A DNA stretch of 64,000 nucleotides from IMCC45349 sp047219225 (GTDB taxonomy: Bacteria > Bacteroidota > Bacteroidia > Flavobacteriales > Flavobacteriaceae). The translations under genes were made by a program, and so were the position numbers. The notes under the pieces were generated by a model. The model saw nothing but the letters and a program-made list of their open reading frames with translations, had not been told where the DNA came from and did no database searches. The DNA is taken from positions 2,542,001-2,606,000 of the forward strand of contig NZ_CP178208.1 of NCBI RefSeq assembly GCF_047219225.1, read 5' to 3'. Shown in pieces: positions 1 through 8,983 of the stretch (its first letter is position 1; the number at the start of each line of letters is the position of its first letter).

Positions 1-1
1 C

Positions 2-394
2 GAGTTTTTTTAAAGCGAACTTTCTTTTTAAAAGAGGAGCTATTTTTTTCCTGAATTCTGTTTGAATTTCTTCTTTTCTCATATCTCCATATATACCAGA
101 TGGATAAAATGCACTATTAAAAGAAAGAGTGGAATTCTTTATGTATACATTTTTATTTTTTTCAAAACTTGAAATAGAACGGTTTATTGATGATATTTCA
201 TTTTCAAAATCTTCATCGTCTTGATTGGGTAAGTTGCTAGCTATAAACAATTTAAAATCATCATCAGACTTGATATTGAATTTATTATAAACTTGGTTTT
301 TTATATAGTTGCTTCTTTTATCAAAAAGAAATTCAAGAGGAGACATTGTTAAAATAATACTCTCTATGTATGTTTTTATGTCTTGTATAGTCAT
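2..394 (-). CDS. Hypothetical protein, N-terminal part (cut by window edge)
   Basis: I translated this by eye from an ATG at 394 on the minus strand. The frame stays open for 131 codons to the window edge, so the C-terminus is missing. The visible part is hydrophilic and charged. It has a DDD run near residue 56, an acidic stretch with DDEDFENE near residues 72-79 and a Lys/Arg-rich end. There is no signal peptide or membrane segment, and I do not recognise a family. It lies 51 bases after the methyltransferase on the same strand and is probably the third gene of the ABC-F operon. The gene is likely real because the frame is long and open in AT-rich DNA; its function is unknown. Confidence 0.55.
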   Translation of the reverse strand, partial: MTIQDIKTYIESIILTMSPLEFLFDKRSNYIKNQVYNKFNIKSDDDFKLFIASNLPNQDDEDFENEISSINRSISSFEKNKNVYIKNSTLSFNSAFYPSGIYGDMRKEEIQTEFRKKIAPLLKRKFALKKL

Positions 395-445
395 TTTAGT
401 AGTATTTGGAATTTAAAAATACAAGACGTAAAATTCTTACAGACG

Positions 446-1219
446 TTACACTCTAATGGTAAAATGTTCTTTTTGCTGTTCTTTTCTGAAAAAGACAAAT
501 CCCCAAAAATAAGTATCTATAGTAACGGTCACTTTTGGGTGTTGTTTTATGGTTTCCCAAGCTTCAGTCATATCTTTGGACCAGTAGATATCATCAAAAA
601 CAAATACAGAATCGTTATGAGCTGTAGTTAATAGTTTTTCAAAGTAATTAAGAGTTGCTTCTTTTTGATGATTGCCATCAAAAAAGATAAGGTCGTAACT
701 ATTGTTTGTTAAATTATTTAGAACATCAGAGAAATTCCCATTTAACGCGTTAATATTTTTGAGTTGATTTTGCTTAAATTGTTTCTTGGTAAAACTGTTT
801 AAGTTTGGGCAGCCTTCAATAGTTGTGATTTGAGCTTTAGGATTTCCTAAACTCATGGCTTGTGTAGCAATGCCTAATGAAGTGCCTAGTTCTAAAATAG
901 TGTTTGACTTAAAGTAGGAGGTAAGTCTAAATAATAACTTTGCTCTTTTACTAGTGGTTCCAACATTTTTAGCTAGTTTGTTTATTTGACGTTTATTGGT
1001 GTTAAACTTTTTTGAACCAGCTCCAAAATCGGTAATTTCTATACTAGATTTGTTGTTTAATAAGGCTATCCTGTATTTTTTTAAAAACACATAACTATCA
1101 TATTTCTTTTTGTCATAAAGGCATTTAGTCACAAAATTGTAAACAAAAGGAGAATGTACACCATGTTGATTGGTTGACTTTAATAAAAATGAGATATATG
1201 AAGTGATGGCGTAAAGCAT
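446..1219 (-). CDS. Class I SAM-dependent methyltransferase (O-methyltransferase-like)
   Basis: The 257-residue protein has a Rossmann-type SAM-binding motif, ILELGTSLGIAT, at about residues 108-119. An acidic residue ends the next strand (TTIEGCPN), and FFDGNH near residue 176 resembles the metal- and substrate-binding region of cation-dependent O-methyltransferases. The N-terminus carries NQHGVHSPFVYNFV, which I associate with a flavobacterial subfamily. The ATG at 1219 follows the ABC-F stop codon by one base, so the two genes are almost certainly co-transcribed and translationally coupled. The substrate cannot be read from the sequence. The fold assignment is firm, the small-molecule O-methyltransferase role is inferred. 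Confidence 0.8.
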   Translation of the reverse strand: MLYAITSYISFLLKSTNQHGVHSPFVYNFVTKCLYDKKKYDSYVFLKKYRIALLNNKSSIEITDFGAGSKKFNTNKRQINKLAKNVGTTSKRAKLLFRLTSYFKSNTILELGTSLGIATQAMSLGNPKAQITTIEGCPNLNSFTKKQFKQNQLKNINALNGNFSDVLNNLTNNSYDLIFFDGNHQKEATLNYFEKLLTTAHNDSVFVFDDIYWSKDMTEAWETIKQHPKVTVTIDTYFWGFVFFRKEQQKEHFTIRV

Positions 1220-1220
1220 T

Positions 1221-3083
1221 TTAACCTTCTTGTTTTTCTAGTAACTCCATCCAACGCATTTCTTTTTCTTCAATACTATCAATAATTTTTTGTAATTCGG
1301 TTGATAGTTCATTGATTTTATCGGTAGATAATGTAGTGTCGTTAAACTTTTCTTCAAGTTGTTTTTTGTCGTGTTCTAGTACTTTAAGTTTAGATTCAAT
1401 GTTTTTGAGTTCTTTTTGCTCGTTATATGACAAGCGACTGTTATCGTCTTTTTTCCATTGTTTTTTATCGGTCTTTTCTTCAGGAGCTTTTGTTACTTTA
1501 GGTGTACTGTCTTCATACGCTCTAAAGTCAGAGTAATTACCAGGGAAATCATCAATAACACCATCACCTCTAAAAACAAATAAATGATCAACAATTTTAT
1601 CCATAAAGTACCTATCGTGTGATACTACAATAAGACATCCTGGGAAATCTAAAAGGAAGTTTTCTAAAACATTAAGCGTAACGATGTCTAAGTCGTTAGT
1701 AGGCTCATCTAAAATTAAAAAATTTGGATTCTGAATTAAGACTGTACATAAGTATAAACGTTTACGTTCGCCACCACTTAATTTTTCTACAAAATCGTAT
1801 TGTTTCTTTCTGCTAAATAAAAAACGCTCTAGTAGTTGTTGTGCACTTATTTGTCGTCCTTTTTTTAATGGAATATAATCACCAAACTCACGAATTACAT
1901 CAATTACTTTTTGTTCAGGTTTTGGAGTAATACCATTTTGAGTGTAGTAGCCAAACTTAACTGTTTCTCCTAAAATTATTTTTCCGTTATCTGGTTTTAA
2001 TGCTCCAGTTAGCATATTTAGGAAGGTGGATTTTCCTGCGCCATTTTTTCCAATAATACCAATACGTTCACCTTTTTGAAATACATATTCAAATTTATCT
2101 AGCATTACTTTTTTCCCAAATGCTTTAGATACTTTGTGGAGCTCTATAATTTTGCTTCCAAGACGCTCCATGTTTATTTCTAATTGTACTTCATGGTCTT
2201 GTCTGCGTTTGTGAGCTCTGGCTTTGATTTCAAAAAAATCGTCTATTCTAGATTTTGACTTTGTAGTTCTAGCCTTTGGTTGTCTTCGCATCCAACCTAG
2301 CTCTTTTTTAAAAAGTTGTTTTGCTTTGTTGGTTTCAATAGCTTCACGCTCAATTCTAGCTTCCTTTTTTTCAAGGTAGTAGGAGTAATTTCCTTTATAT
2401 CCATAAATCTCGCCTTGGTCTAACTCTATAATTTCATTACAAACACGCTCTAAAAAGTAACGGTCGTGAGTGACCATAAACAATGTCATGTTTGCTTTAG
2501 CAAAAAATTGTTCAAGCCATTCTATCATTTCTAAATCTAAATGGTTGGTTGGCTCATCAAGAATAAGTAAGTCTGGTTTGTTAATAAGAGCATTTGCAAG
2601 TGCTAAACGCTTTTTTTGACCACCAGAGAGTAATTTAATTTTTTGGTTTAAATCCTCAAGCTTCAGTTTGAATAATATTTGCTTGTATTGTGTTTCAAAA
2701 TCCCAAGCATTATGACGTTCCATATCGTCAAATGCTTTTTGGTAACTATCAGTGTCTTCTGGGTTTAATAAAGCTTCGTGGTAGGTGTTTATAACCTTTA
2801 GAATTTGATTGTCTGAAGCAAAAATAGTTTCCTCAATAGTCAGCTCAGGGTCAAGTTTAGGGTCTTGCGATAAAAACGAAGTTTTTATACCTTTTCTATA
2901 AATAATTTGCCCATTATCTGGTTCGTCTTTACCAGATAGAATATTTAAAATGGATGTTTTTCCAGAACCGTTTTTTGCAACGAAAGCTATTTTTTGATCT
3001 TTATGTATGCTAAAGGATACATTTTCAAAAAGGCTTAATTCGCCATACGATTTAGATATATTTTCTACAGTTAAATAGTTCAA
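1221..3083 (-). CDS. ABC-F family ATPase (Uup/EttA-like)
   Basis: This 620-residue soluble protein has two ABC ATPase domains in one chain and no membrane segments, which defines the ABC-F family of ribosome-associated factors. Domain 1 has AKNGSGKTS near residues 36-44, LSGGQKKR and LDEPTNHLD. Domain 2 has GKNGAGKST, LSGGERKR and LDEPTNDLD. A charged linker with WMRRQPKARTTKS separates them, and the C-terminus is a Lys/Glu-rich coiled coil as in Uup. The first Walker A begins with Ala instead of Gly. The start is TTG at 3083: no in-frame ATG lies before the first conserved strand. It heads a minus-strand operon. The family acts in translation or DNA-related roles; the exact subfamily is uncertain. 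Confidence 0.9.
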   Translation of the reverse strand: MNYLTVENISKSYGELSLFENVSFSIHKDQKIAFVAKNGSGKTSILNILSGKDEPDNGQIIYRKGIKTSFLSQDPKLDPELTIEETIFASDNQILKVINTYHEALLNPEDTDSYQKAFDDMERHNAWDFETQYKQILFKLKLEDLNQKIKLLSGGQKKRLALANALINKPDLLILDEPTNHLDLEMIEWLEQFFAKANMTLFMVTHDRYFLERVCNEIIELDQGEIYGYKGNYSYYLEKKEARIEREAIETNKAKQLFKKELGWMRRQPKARTTKSKSRIDDFFEIKARAHKRRQDHEVQLEINMERLGSKIIELHKVSKAFGKKVMLDKFEYVFQKGERIGIIGKNGAGKSTFLNMLTGALKPDNGKIILGETVKFGYYTQNGITPKPEQKVIDVIREFGDYIPLKKGRQISAQQLLERFLFSRKKQYDFVEKLSGGERKRLYLCTVLIQNPNFLILDEPTNDLDIVTLNVLENFLLDFPGCLIVVSHDRYFMDKIVDHLFVFRGDGVIDDFPGNYSDFRAYEDSTPKVTKAPEEKTDKKQWKKDDNSRLSYNEQKELKNIESKLKVLEHDKKQLEEKFNDTTLSTDKINELSTELQKIIDSIEEKEMRWMELLEKQEG

Positions 3084-3156
3084 AACTTCTTTTTTGCAAA
3101 TAACGTATAAATCCTCAAAAAAACATGCATATGTTTTATTATTCCTATTGAAAAGC

Positions 3157-3164
3157 TATATTTG
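3157..3164 (+). promoter_or_regulatory. Bacteroidota -7 promoter element before the glycan locus
   Basis: TATATTTG matches the Bacteroidota -7 consensus TAnnTTTG exactly. It would start transcription near 3170, about 16 bases before the wza ATG. I see no clean TTTG at the -33 position. It is the best candidate for the main promoter of the 34-gene locus. Confidence 0.6.
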
Positions 3165-3186
3165 TGGGTAAACAAATAGCCTCAAT

Positions 3187-3984
3187 ATGAAGCAATTTAT
3201 TCTTTTTATAGGATTAATTTTTAGTGTGTTAGTAACCTCTTGTGTACCTCATAAGAATACAGTCTATCTTCAAAACTATGAAACTGCATTAGACAGTAGT
3301 CAAGTGTTACTGGAAAAGCAAAAACCGTATCGTGTACAAATAAATGATGTTTTAAATATTAGAGTAAAAGCATTAGACCAAGAAAATGTATCTATATTAA
3401 ACCCTATTGGAGATGATAACTTAAATGCATCTAGTTCAGAGCGTGCTTATTTTGATGGATTTACAGTCGACTTACATGGTAATATCAGAGTTCCAACTTT
3501 AGGATATATAAATGTATTAGGCTATACAGTTGAGGAAATTCAGGAAATGATTGAAAAGAAATTATTAGAAGAGCAATTTAAAGAAGCCGCTAATATTTTT
3601 GTAACTGTAAAGCTAGCTGGATTAAATTTTACTGTTAATGGAGAGGTTGGTAGTCCAGGTTCTAAAGTAATCTTTAAAGAGCGTGTTAATATTTTTGAAG
3701 CTATTGCTAATGTAGGTGAGATTTCGGAGTATGGAGATAAAAAAGACGTACTTATTATTAGGCAATATCCACAAGGGCAAAAAATTCATCACCTCGACCT
3801 AACAGATGTTAAAGTGATGCAGTCGCCTTACTATTACATACAGCCTAACGATATGATATACGTAAAACCAATTAAAGCTAAGTCATTAGGTACTGGAACT
3901 TCAGCTAGAGAAAATTTAACTATTTTAATTACAGTTTTTTCTTTAGTAACAACAACAATATTACTTATTGATAGGTTAAAATAA
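3187..3984 (+). CDS. wza: Polysaccharide export outer-membrane lipoprotein (Wza-like)
   Basis: The 265-residue protein starts with a lipoprotein signal peptide. A hydrophobic stretch ends in LVTSC, so Cys19 would be lipidated. A Poly_export domain follows (YRVQINDVLNIRVKAL near residue 49), then an SLBB-type region around GLNFTVNGEVGSPG. It ends in a membrane-spanning segment (about 243-262), as in short Bacteroidota Wza proteins. The family forms the outer-membrane channel for capsule or exopolysaccharide. It is the first gene of the locus and is followed one base later by wzc, its usual inner-membrane partner. The size is smaller than E. coli Wza, which is normal for this phylum. Confidence 0.9.
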   Translation: MKQFILFIGLIFSVLVTSCVPHKNTVYLQNYETALDSSQVLLEKQKPYRVQINDVLNIRVKALDQENVSILNPIGDDNLNASSSERAYFDGFTVDLHGNIRVPTLGYINVLGYTVEEIQEMIEKKLLEEQFKEAANIFVTVKLAGLNFTVNGEVGSPGSKVIFKERVNIFEAIANVGEISEYGDKKDVLIIRQYPQGQKIHHLDLTDVKVMQSPYYYIQPNDMIYVKPIKAKSLGTGTSARENLTILITVFSLVTTTILLIDRLK

Positions 3985-3985
3985 T

Positions 3986-6466
3986 ATGGAGTATAACGAA
4001 ATAAATGATATGGATCAGGAAACTGGTCGTGTTAGTTTTGACTTTAGAGGGTTTCTTTTTAAAGCTTTAAATCTATGGAAGTTAGTGCTGTTAAGTGTTG
4101 GTTTTGCATTAATTATAGCTTATCTAATTAATGTTAGGAAGCAAAATGTATACAGATTAGATTCTTTAATTACTATAGAAAATGATCAAAATCCATTTTT
4201 TACTGCTAATACAAGTATTTCGTTTAATTGGGGAGGCGTTTCTGGAAAAGTAGGTAAAATATTAACCACTGTAAAAACGAGAAGTCACAATGAATTGGTA
4301 GTCGATTCTTTACAGTATTATATGCAATACTTGGTGGAAGGAAAGTATAGAAAGGAAGATGTTTATACAAGAGCGCCATTTAAAGTTGAATTAGATAAAT
4401 CCAAACCACAAGTATTAGGGTATCCAATAGGTATTCGTTTTACAAGCGATTCTACCTTTCAAGTTTTTACCGAGTTTGAAAACCCAAGAAGAGGCGCACA
4501 GGTGTACCTTGATAAAAGTAAAAAATCAATAGATGTTCCAGTAGGAGCTTTTACTAAAGATTTTAGAGTTGGAGAACCAGTACAACTTCCGTTTTTTAGT
4601 GGAAAATTATTTGTAAAGCCTAATAGAAGTATTAAGCAAGGAGCTGTTTATTTTGTTAATTTTTTAAATTTCGATAGTGTTGTAAATCAATATAAGAATG
4701 GAATAAAAATTGATCCATTTTCAAAAACATCATCATCTGTTTTAAGGCTTAGTTTAGCTGGAAATAATAAAGCTAAAATAGTAGATTATTTAAATGCTAC
4801 AACAGCTATTTTGAGCAGAACAGAGCTAGAGCTTAAAAATTTATATGCTACAAATACAATAAAATTTATAGATAGTAGTTTGGCAGCTGTAAACACTAAT
4901 CTAAAGGATGTTGTTGATGAAATGAATGACTTTAGAAAACAAAATAAAGTGTTTGATATTGATGTTGAGATTTCACAAGTATCACAGCAATTAAAGGAGT
5001 TTGATAAAAAGAAACAAGAAGAAGAAACTAAGCTTAATTATTTAGATAATCTTGATACTTATTTAAAGACTAAGACAGATTATACTCAAATTGCAGCACC
5101 TACTTCAGTAGGAATTCAAGAAAGAAACATTTTAAGTAGTGTAGCTAAAATCACCAATTTATCTATTGAAAGACAGAATCTTGAATATACTGCCAAGGAG
5201 GGAAACATATTATTTAAAGATTTAGATAGGCAGATAGATTCAGAAAAGAACGTATTGTTAGAAACTATTAATGCTACTAAAAATACTATTGGTATTAATT
5301 TAAATGTTATAAATAGAAACATTGCCACACTAGAAGCTAAATTAAGTGGTTTACCTGAAGATCAGCAGCAGTATTTAAAGATTCAACGAAAGCTAGATAT
5401 TAGTCAAGAAGCTTATAATGTGTATATGAATAAACGTAGCGAAGCAGCTATTGTAAAGGCTGCTAATGTGTCTGATATTATGGTAATTGATGCTGCAAAA
5501 GATATTGGGGGAGGCCAAATAGGTCCTAATACATCACTTAATTATATGATGGCATTAATGCTTGGGTTCTTTATACCAATGTTTTTAATCTTTGTTATCT
5601 TTTTACTAGATAATACTATTCATGGTTCTGACGAAGTAATGCAATTATCTAAAATTCCAATTTTAGGATTAATAGGTAAATACAAGTATAAAAACAACTT
5701 GGTGGTTTTTGAAAAGCCAAAATCGGCAGTAGCAGAATCATTTAGAGCTATACGTTCAAGTCTTCAATTTATTTATAAAAAGCAAGAACATCCTGGAGGA
5801 AGAACATTAATGATAACATCTTCGGTAAGTGGTGAGGGTAAAACATTTTGTTCTATTAATATTGCAACTGTATATGCCTTATCTGGAAAGAAGACCATTT
5901 TGTTAGGGTTAGATTTACGTAAACCTAAGATATTTGGAGATTTTAAAATTACTAATGAACAAGGTGTTGTAAACTATCTTATTGGTGAAGAAAATTTCGA
6001 TGATGTTAAAATAAAAACACATATCGATAATTTAGATATTGTACCTTCAGGACCAATTCCACCAAATCCATCAGAGCTTTTAATGAGTGATAATATGCAT
6101 GTGTTGATGGAAAAGCTGCGTAACGAATACGATATTATTATTTTAGATACACCTCCTTTAGGTTTAGTGACAGATGCTTTAGAGTTGTCGCAATATGCCG
6201 ATGCTACTATATTTATGATTCGCCTAGATTATACTAAAAAAGGTATGTTACAGTTAGTAAATGCAAAGCATAAAGCAGGAGAACTTAAAAATGTAAGTTT
6301 CTTGTTAAACTTCTATAAGCATAAGGCTAATCATAATTATGGTTATGGATATGGCTACGGTTATGGTTACGGTTATGGCTATGGTGTTTATGGTAATGCT
6401 TATCACGAAAAAGATAAACCAGTTTCGTTTATAAAACGGCTTAAAAAATGGCTAAGGCTTAAGTAA
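3986..6466 (+). CDS. wzc: Wzc-like polysaccharide co-polymerase with tyrosine autokinase domain
   Basis: The 826-residue protein combines a Wzz-type chain-length domain with a cytoplasmic BY-kinase. A first membrane helix lies near residues 31-49 and a second near 517-539, with a coiled-coil periplasmic part between them. The kinase has Walker A SVSGEGKT (613-620), Walker A' LLGLDLRKP (Asp643, Arg645; the usual first Asp is Gly641) and Walker B IIILDTPP (Asp721). The C-terminus carries a Tyr-Gly repeat with ten tyrosines in residues 785-806, the expected autophosphorylation cluster, then a basic end. Kinases of this type control export and chain length through cycles of tyrosine phosphorylation. 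It directly follows wza. Confidence 0.92.
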   Translation: MEYNEINDMDQETGRVSFDFRGFLFKALNLWKLVLLSVGFALIIAYLINVRKQNVYRLDSLITIENDQNPFFTANTSISFNWGGVSGKVGKILTTVKTRSHNELVVDSLQYYMQYLVEGKYRKEDVYTRAPFKVELDKSKPQVLGYPIGIRFTSDSTFQVFTEFENPRRGAQVYLDKSKKSIDVPVGAFTKDFRVGEPVQLPFFSGKLFVKPNRSIKQGAVYFVNFLNFDSVVNQYKNGIKIDPFSKTSSSVLRLSLAGNNKAKIVDYLNATTAILSRTELELKNLYATNTIKFIDSSLAAVNTNLKDVVDEMNDFRKQNKVFDIDVEISQVSQQLKEFDKKKQEEETKLNYLDNLDTYLKTKTDYTQIAAPTSVGIQERNILSSVAKITNLSIERQNLEYTAKEGNILFKDLDRQIDSEKNVLLETINATKNTIGINLNVINRNIATLEAKLSGLPEDQQQYLKIQRKLDISQEAYNVYMNKRSEAAIVKAANVSDIMVIDAAKDIGGGQIGPNTSLNYMMALMLGFFIPMFLIFVIFLLDNTIHGSDEVMQLSKIPILGLIGKYKYKNNLVVFEKPKSAVAESFRAIRSSLQFIYKKQEHPGGRTLMITSSVSGEGKTFCSINIATVYALSGKKTILLGLDLRKPKIFGDFKITNEQGVVNYLIGEENFDDVKIKTHIDNLDIVPSGPIPPNPSELLMSDNMHVLMEKLRNEYDIIILDTPPLGLVTDALELSQYADATIFMIRLDYTKKGMLQLVNAKHKAGELKNVSFLLNFYKHKANHNYGYGYGYGYGYGYGYGVYGNAYHEKDKPVSFIKRLKKWLRLK
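6338..6385 (+). repeat. Hexanucleotide Tyr-Gly coding repeat in the wzc tail
   Basis: Eight consecutive in-frame TAY-GGN units encode (Tyr-Gly)8. After a Val, two more tyrosines follow at 6389 and 6401. Third positions vary among units, so the DNA repeat is imperfect. The unit is six bases, so changes in copy number would keep the reading frame and alter only the number of phosphorylatable tyrosines. Confidence 0.9.
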
Positions 6467-6573
6467 GTTGTTGGTTTTTAGTTGTCTGTGTTTGTTTTCT
6501 TGTCATACATCGAATTTTTTTACAAATACCATTAAAAGTTTAAAAAATGAGCACGCAACTTATTCTTTTTGAC

Positions 6574-6581
6574 TAGATTTG
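6574..6581 (+). promoter_or_regulatory. Candidate internal -7 promoter element before tviB-like gene
   Basis: TAGATTTG matches TAnnTTTG exactly in the 147-base gap after wzc. Transcription would start near 6588, about 26 bases before the ATG at 6614. No clear -33 TTTG is visible at the right distance. This would let the sugar genes be expressed separately from wza-wzc. Confidence 0.4.
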
Positions 6582-6613
6582 GCGTGAATTATTTTATAAC
6601 CCAAAATTTAATA

Positions 6614-7906
6614 ATGAATAATAAAGATACTATAGCAATTATTGGACTTGGATATGTTGGTTTACCACTAGCTGTTGAGTTTTCAAAACAATTTAATGTT
6701 GTTGGATTTGATATTAATACTACTAGAATTCAAGAACTTCAACAAGGTGAAGATAAAACTCTAGAAGTTGAAGATGATGAGCTTAAAAAGGTGTTAGTTA
6801 GTGAGTTTTCAGGGGCTAATGGACTTTTAATTACCAATGATCCTAAGTATTTAGAAATGTCTAATGTATTTGTTGTTACAGTACCTACACCTACAGATGC
6901 ATTAAACAAGCCAGTATTTACACCTTTAGTAAAAGCTAGTGAAACTGTTGGTAATGTTTTAAAGAAGGATGATATTGTAATTTATGAATCTACAGTATAT
7001 CCAGGAGTTACTGAGGACATTTGTGTGCCAATTTTAGAAAAAACATCTGGTTTAACTTTTAATAAGGATTTTTATGCAGGTTATTCTCCAGAGCGTATCA
7101 ATCCAGGTGATAAAAAACACACTGTAACTAAAATTCTTAAAGTTACTTCAGGTTCTACACCAGAAATTGCAAAACGTATTGACGATTTATATAAAACAAT
7201 TATTACAGCAGGAACACATTTAGCACCATCAATTAAGGTTGCTGAAGCTGCTAAAGTCATAGAAAACTCTCAAAGAGATATTAATATTGCCTTTGTAAAC
7301 GAATTATCTAAAATCTTTAGATTGTTAGATATTGATACAAACGCTGTTTTGGAGGCTGCTGGAACTAAGTGGAACTTCCTAAAGTTCTCTCCAGGATTAG
7401 TTGGTGGACACTGTATTGGTGTGGATCCTTATTATTTAGCTCAAAAAGCAATTGAGTCTGGTTATACACCAGAAATTATTTTAGCTGGACGTAAAATGAA
7501 CGACAGTATGGGAAGTTATGTCGCTTCCGAAACTGTTAAGATGATGATTAACAATGGCGCAACTATAAAAGGTGCTAACGCTTTGGTGTTAGGTATTACT
7601 TTTAAAGAAAATTGTCCAGATATCAGAAATTCTAGAGCTATAGATATTATTCGCGAATTAGAAACGTATCATGTAAATGTAGATGTGTACGACCCTTGGG
7701 CATCAGCCGAGGAAGTGAAACATGAGTACGATTTCGATTTAATAACAAAAGATTCAAATTTAAAATCTAATTACGATGCTATTATTTTAGCAGTATCTCA
7801 TAAAGAGTTTTTAGAATTAGATATAAAAGCACTACAATCAGAAATAGGTGTAGTGTTTGATGTTAAATCATTATTCCCTAAACATTTAGTAGACGCACGT
7901 TTATAA
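6614..7906 (+). CDS. tviB: Nucleotide-sugar dehydrogenase (TviB/WbpO-like, UDP-HexNAc 6-dehydrogenase)
   Basis: The protein is 430 residues from the ATG at 6614. An upstream in-frame TTG at 6569 is rejected because it would overlap the promoter candidate and add a tail before the NAD fold. The NAD-binding motif GLGYVG is at residues 11-16. The catalytic cysteine is Cys267 in GGHCIGVDPYYL. YSPERINPGDKKHTV is the signature of the TviB/WbpO branch, which oxidises UDP-N-acetylhexosamines to uronic acids, rather than of UDP-glucose dehydrogenase. The downstream gene shares one base and is a WbpP/TviC-like epimerase, the usual partner for making UDP-GalNAcA. Exact substrate is inferred from this pairing. 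Confidence 0.85.
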   Translation: MNNKDTIAIIGLGYVGLPLAVEFSKQFNVVGFDINTTRIQELQQGEDKTLEVEDDELKKVLVSEFSGANGLLITNDPKYLEMSNVFVVTVPTPTDALNKPVFTPLVKASETVGNVLKKDDIVIYESTVYPGVTEDICVPILEKTSGLTFNKDFYAGYSPERINPGDKKHTVTKILKVTSGSTPEIAKRIDDLYKTIITAGTHLAPSIKVAEAAKVIENSQRDINIAFVNELSKIFRLLDIDTNAVLEAAGTKWNFLKFSPGLVGGHCIGVDPYYLAQKAIESGYTPEIILAGRKMNDSMGSYVASETVKMMINNGATIKGANALVLGITFKENCPDIRNSRAIDIIRELETYHVNVDVYDPWASAEEVKHEYDFDLITKDSNLKSNYDAIILAVSHKEFLELDIKALQSEIGVVFDVKSLFPKHLVDARL

Positions 7907-8886
7907 TGTACAGTAAAGCATATCATACACAAGACCTTTCACAATTTAGTTTTTTAATAACTGGAGGTGCTGGATTTATAGGTTCAAACATTGTAGAATA
8001 TCTTTTAAAGCACAATGCAAAAAAAGTTAGAGTTTTAGATAATTTTTCTAATGGTTATCGTGAAAACTTAACCGAATTTATGGAGCATCCAGCTTTTGAG
8101 TTAATTGAAGGTGATATACGCGATTTAAATACTTGTAAAGCTGCTATGGAAGACATGGATTATGTGTCGCATCAAGCAGCATTAGGTTCGGTACCACGCT
8201 CAATTAATGATCCTGCAACGACTAATGATGTTAATATTTCTGGGTTTTTAAATATGATGATTGCTTTAAAAGAAAGCGATACCGTAAAACGTATGGTGTA
8301 TGCAGCCTCTAGTTCTACTTATGGCGATAGTAAAGCATTGCCAAAATTAGAAGATAATATTGGCAAACCATTGTCGCCTTATGCAGTAACAAAGTATGTT
8401 AACGAGTTGTATGCAGATGTATTTGGTAAAACCTACAATACAGATGTGGTAGGATTACGCTACTTTAATATTTTTGGACCAAAGCAAAGTCCTAATGGTG
8501 CTTATGCAGCAGTAGTACCTTTGTTTATGCAAGCCTTGAAAGATGATGCGCCAGCAACTATTAATGGAGATGGTGAGCAAACACGTGATTTTACTTTTGT
8601 AGATAATGCAGTTCAAGCTAATGTAAAAGGCTTTTTTGCATCTAAAGATGCAGCTAATCAAGTGTTTAATATAGCTTGTGGCGAGCGTATTAGTGTTAAC
8701 AAGCTTTGGTACGATTTGCAAGATGCTGCCCAATCTAAGTTAGAACCATTATATGGTCCTCCAAGATTAGGAGATGTTAGAGATTCTTTAGCAAATATTT
8801 CTAAAGCCGAAACACTTTTAGGCTATAAGCCACAATATACAGTTGCAGAAGGTTTAAAAGTAACTTGGGATTATTTTAGTAAGTAA
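7906..8886 (+). CDS. tviC: UDP-N-acetylhexosamine 4-epimerase-like SDR (TviC/WbpP-like)
   Basis: The 326-residue extended short-chain dehydrogenase has the NAD motif GGAGFIG at residues 20-26 and the catalytic Tyr159-x3-Lys163 (SPYAVTKY). An upstream Ser triad lies in YAASSSTYGDS, and RYFNIFGP is a typical epimerase segment. A 14-residue lead before the Rossmann strand is as in WbpP and TviC, which interconvert UDP-GlcNAc/GalNAc or their uronic acids at C4. The start overlaps the dehydrogenase stop by one base (TAATG), implying coupled translation. Together the two would supply UDP-GalNAcA or a related uronate for the glycan. A UDP-glucuronate epimerase role is possible but less likely given the neighbour. 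Confidence 0.8.
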   Translation: MYSKAYHTQDLSQFSFLITGGAGFIGSNIVEYLLKHNAKKVRVLDNFSNGYRENLTEFMEHPAFELIEGDIRDLNTCKAAMEDMDYVSHQAALGSVPRSINDPATTNDVNISGFLNMMIALKESDTVKRMVYAASSSTYGDSKALPKLEDNIGKPLSPYAVTKYVNELYADVFGKTYNTDVVGLRYFNIFGPKQSPNGAYAAVVPLFMQALKDDAPATINGDGEQTRDFTFVDNAVQANVKGFFASKDAANQVFNIACGERISVNKLWYDLQDAAQSKLEPLYGPPRLGDVRDSLANISKAETLLGYKPQYTVAEGLKVTWDYFSK

Positions 8887-8983
8887 ATTCTTATTATTCT
8901 TATTTCGTTTTATTTAGCTATTATATATTAATCCTTATATTAGCTTTTCATAAAACAGCCCTAGAAATCAATCCTCATTACGT

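Noticed and set aside
6338..6385. Possible CRISPR-like repeat array
   Set aside because: The repeats are six-base codon pairs for Tyr-Gly within wzc, without spacers.
6569..6613. Extended TTG start for the tviB-like gene
   Set aside because: It would put a 15-residue tail before the NAD fold and overlap a good promoter element; the ATG at 6614 fits better.
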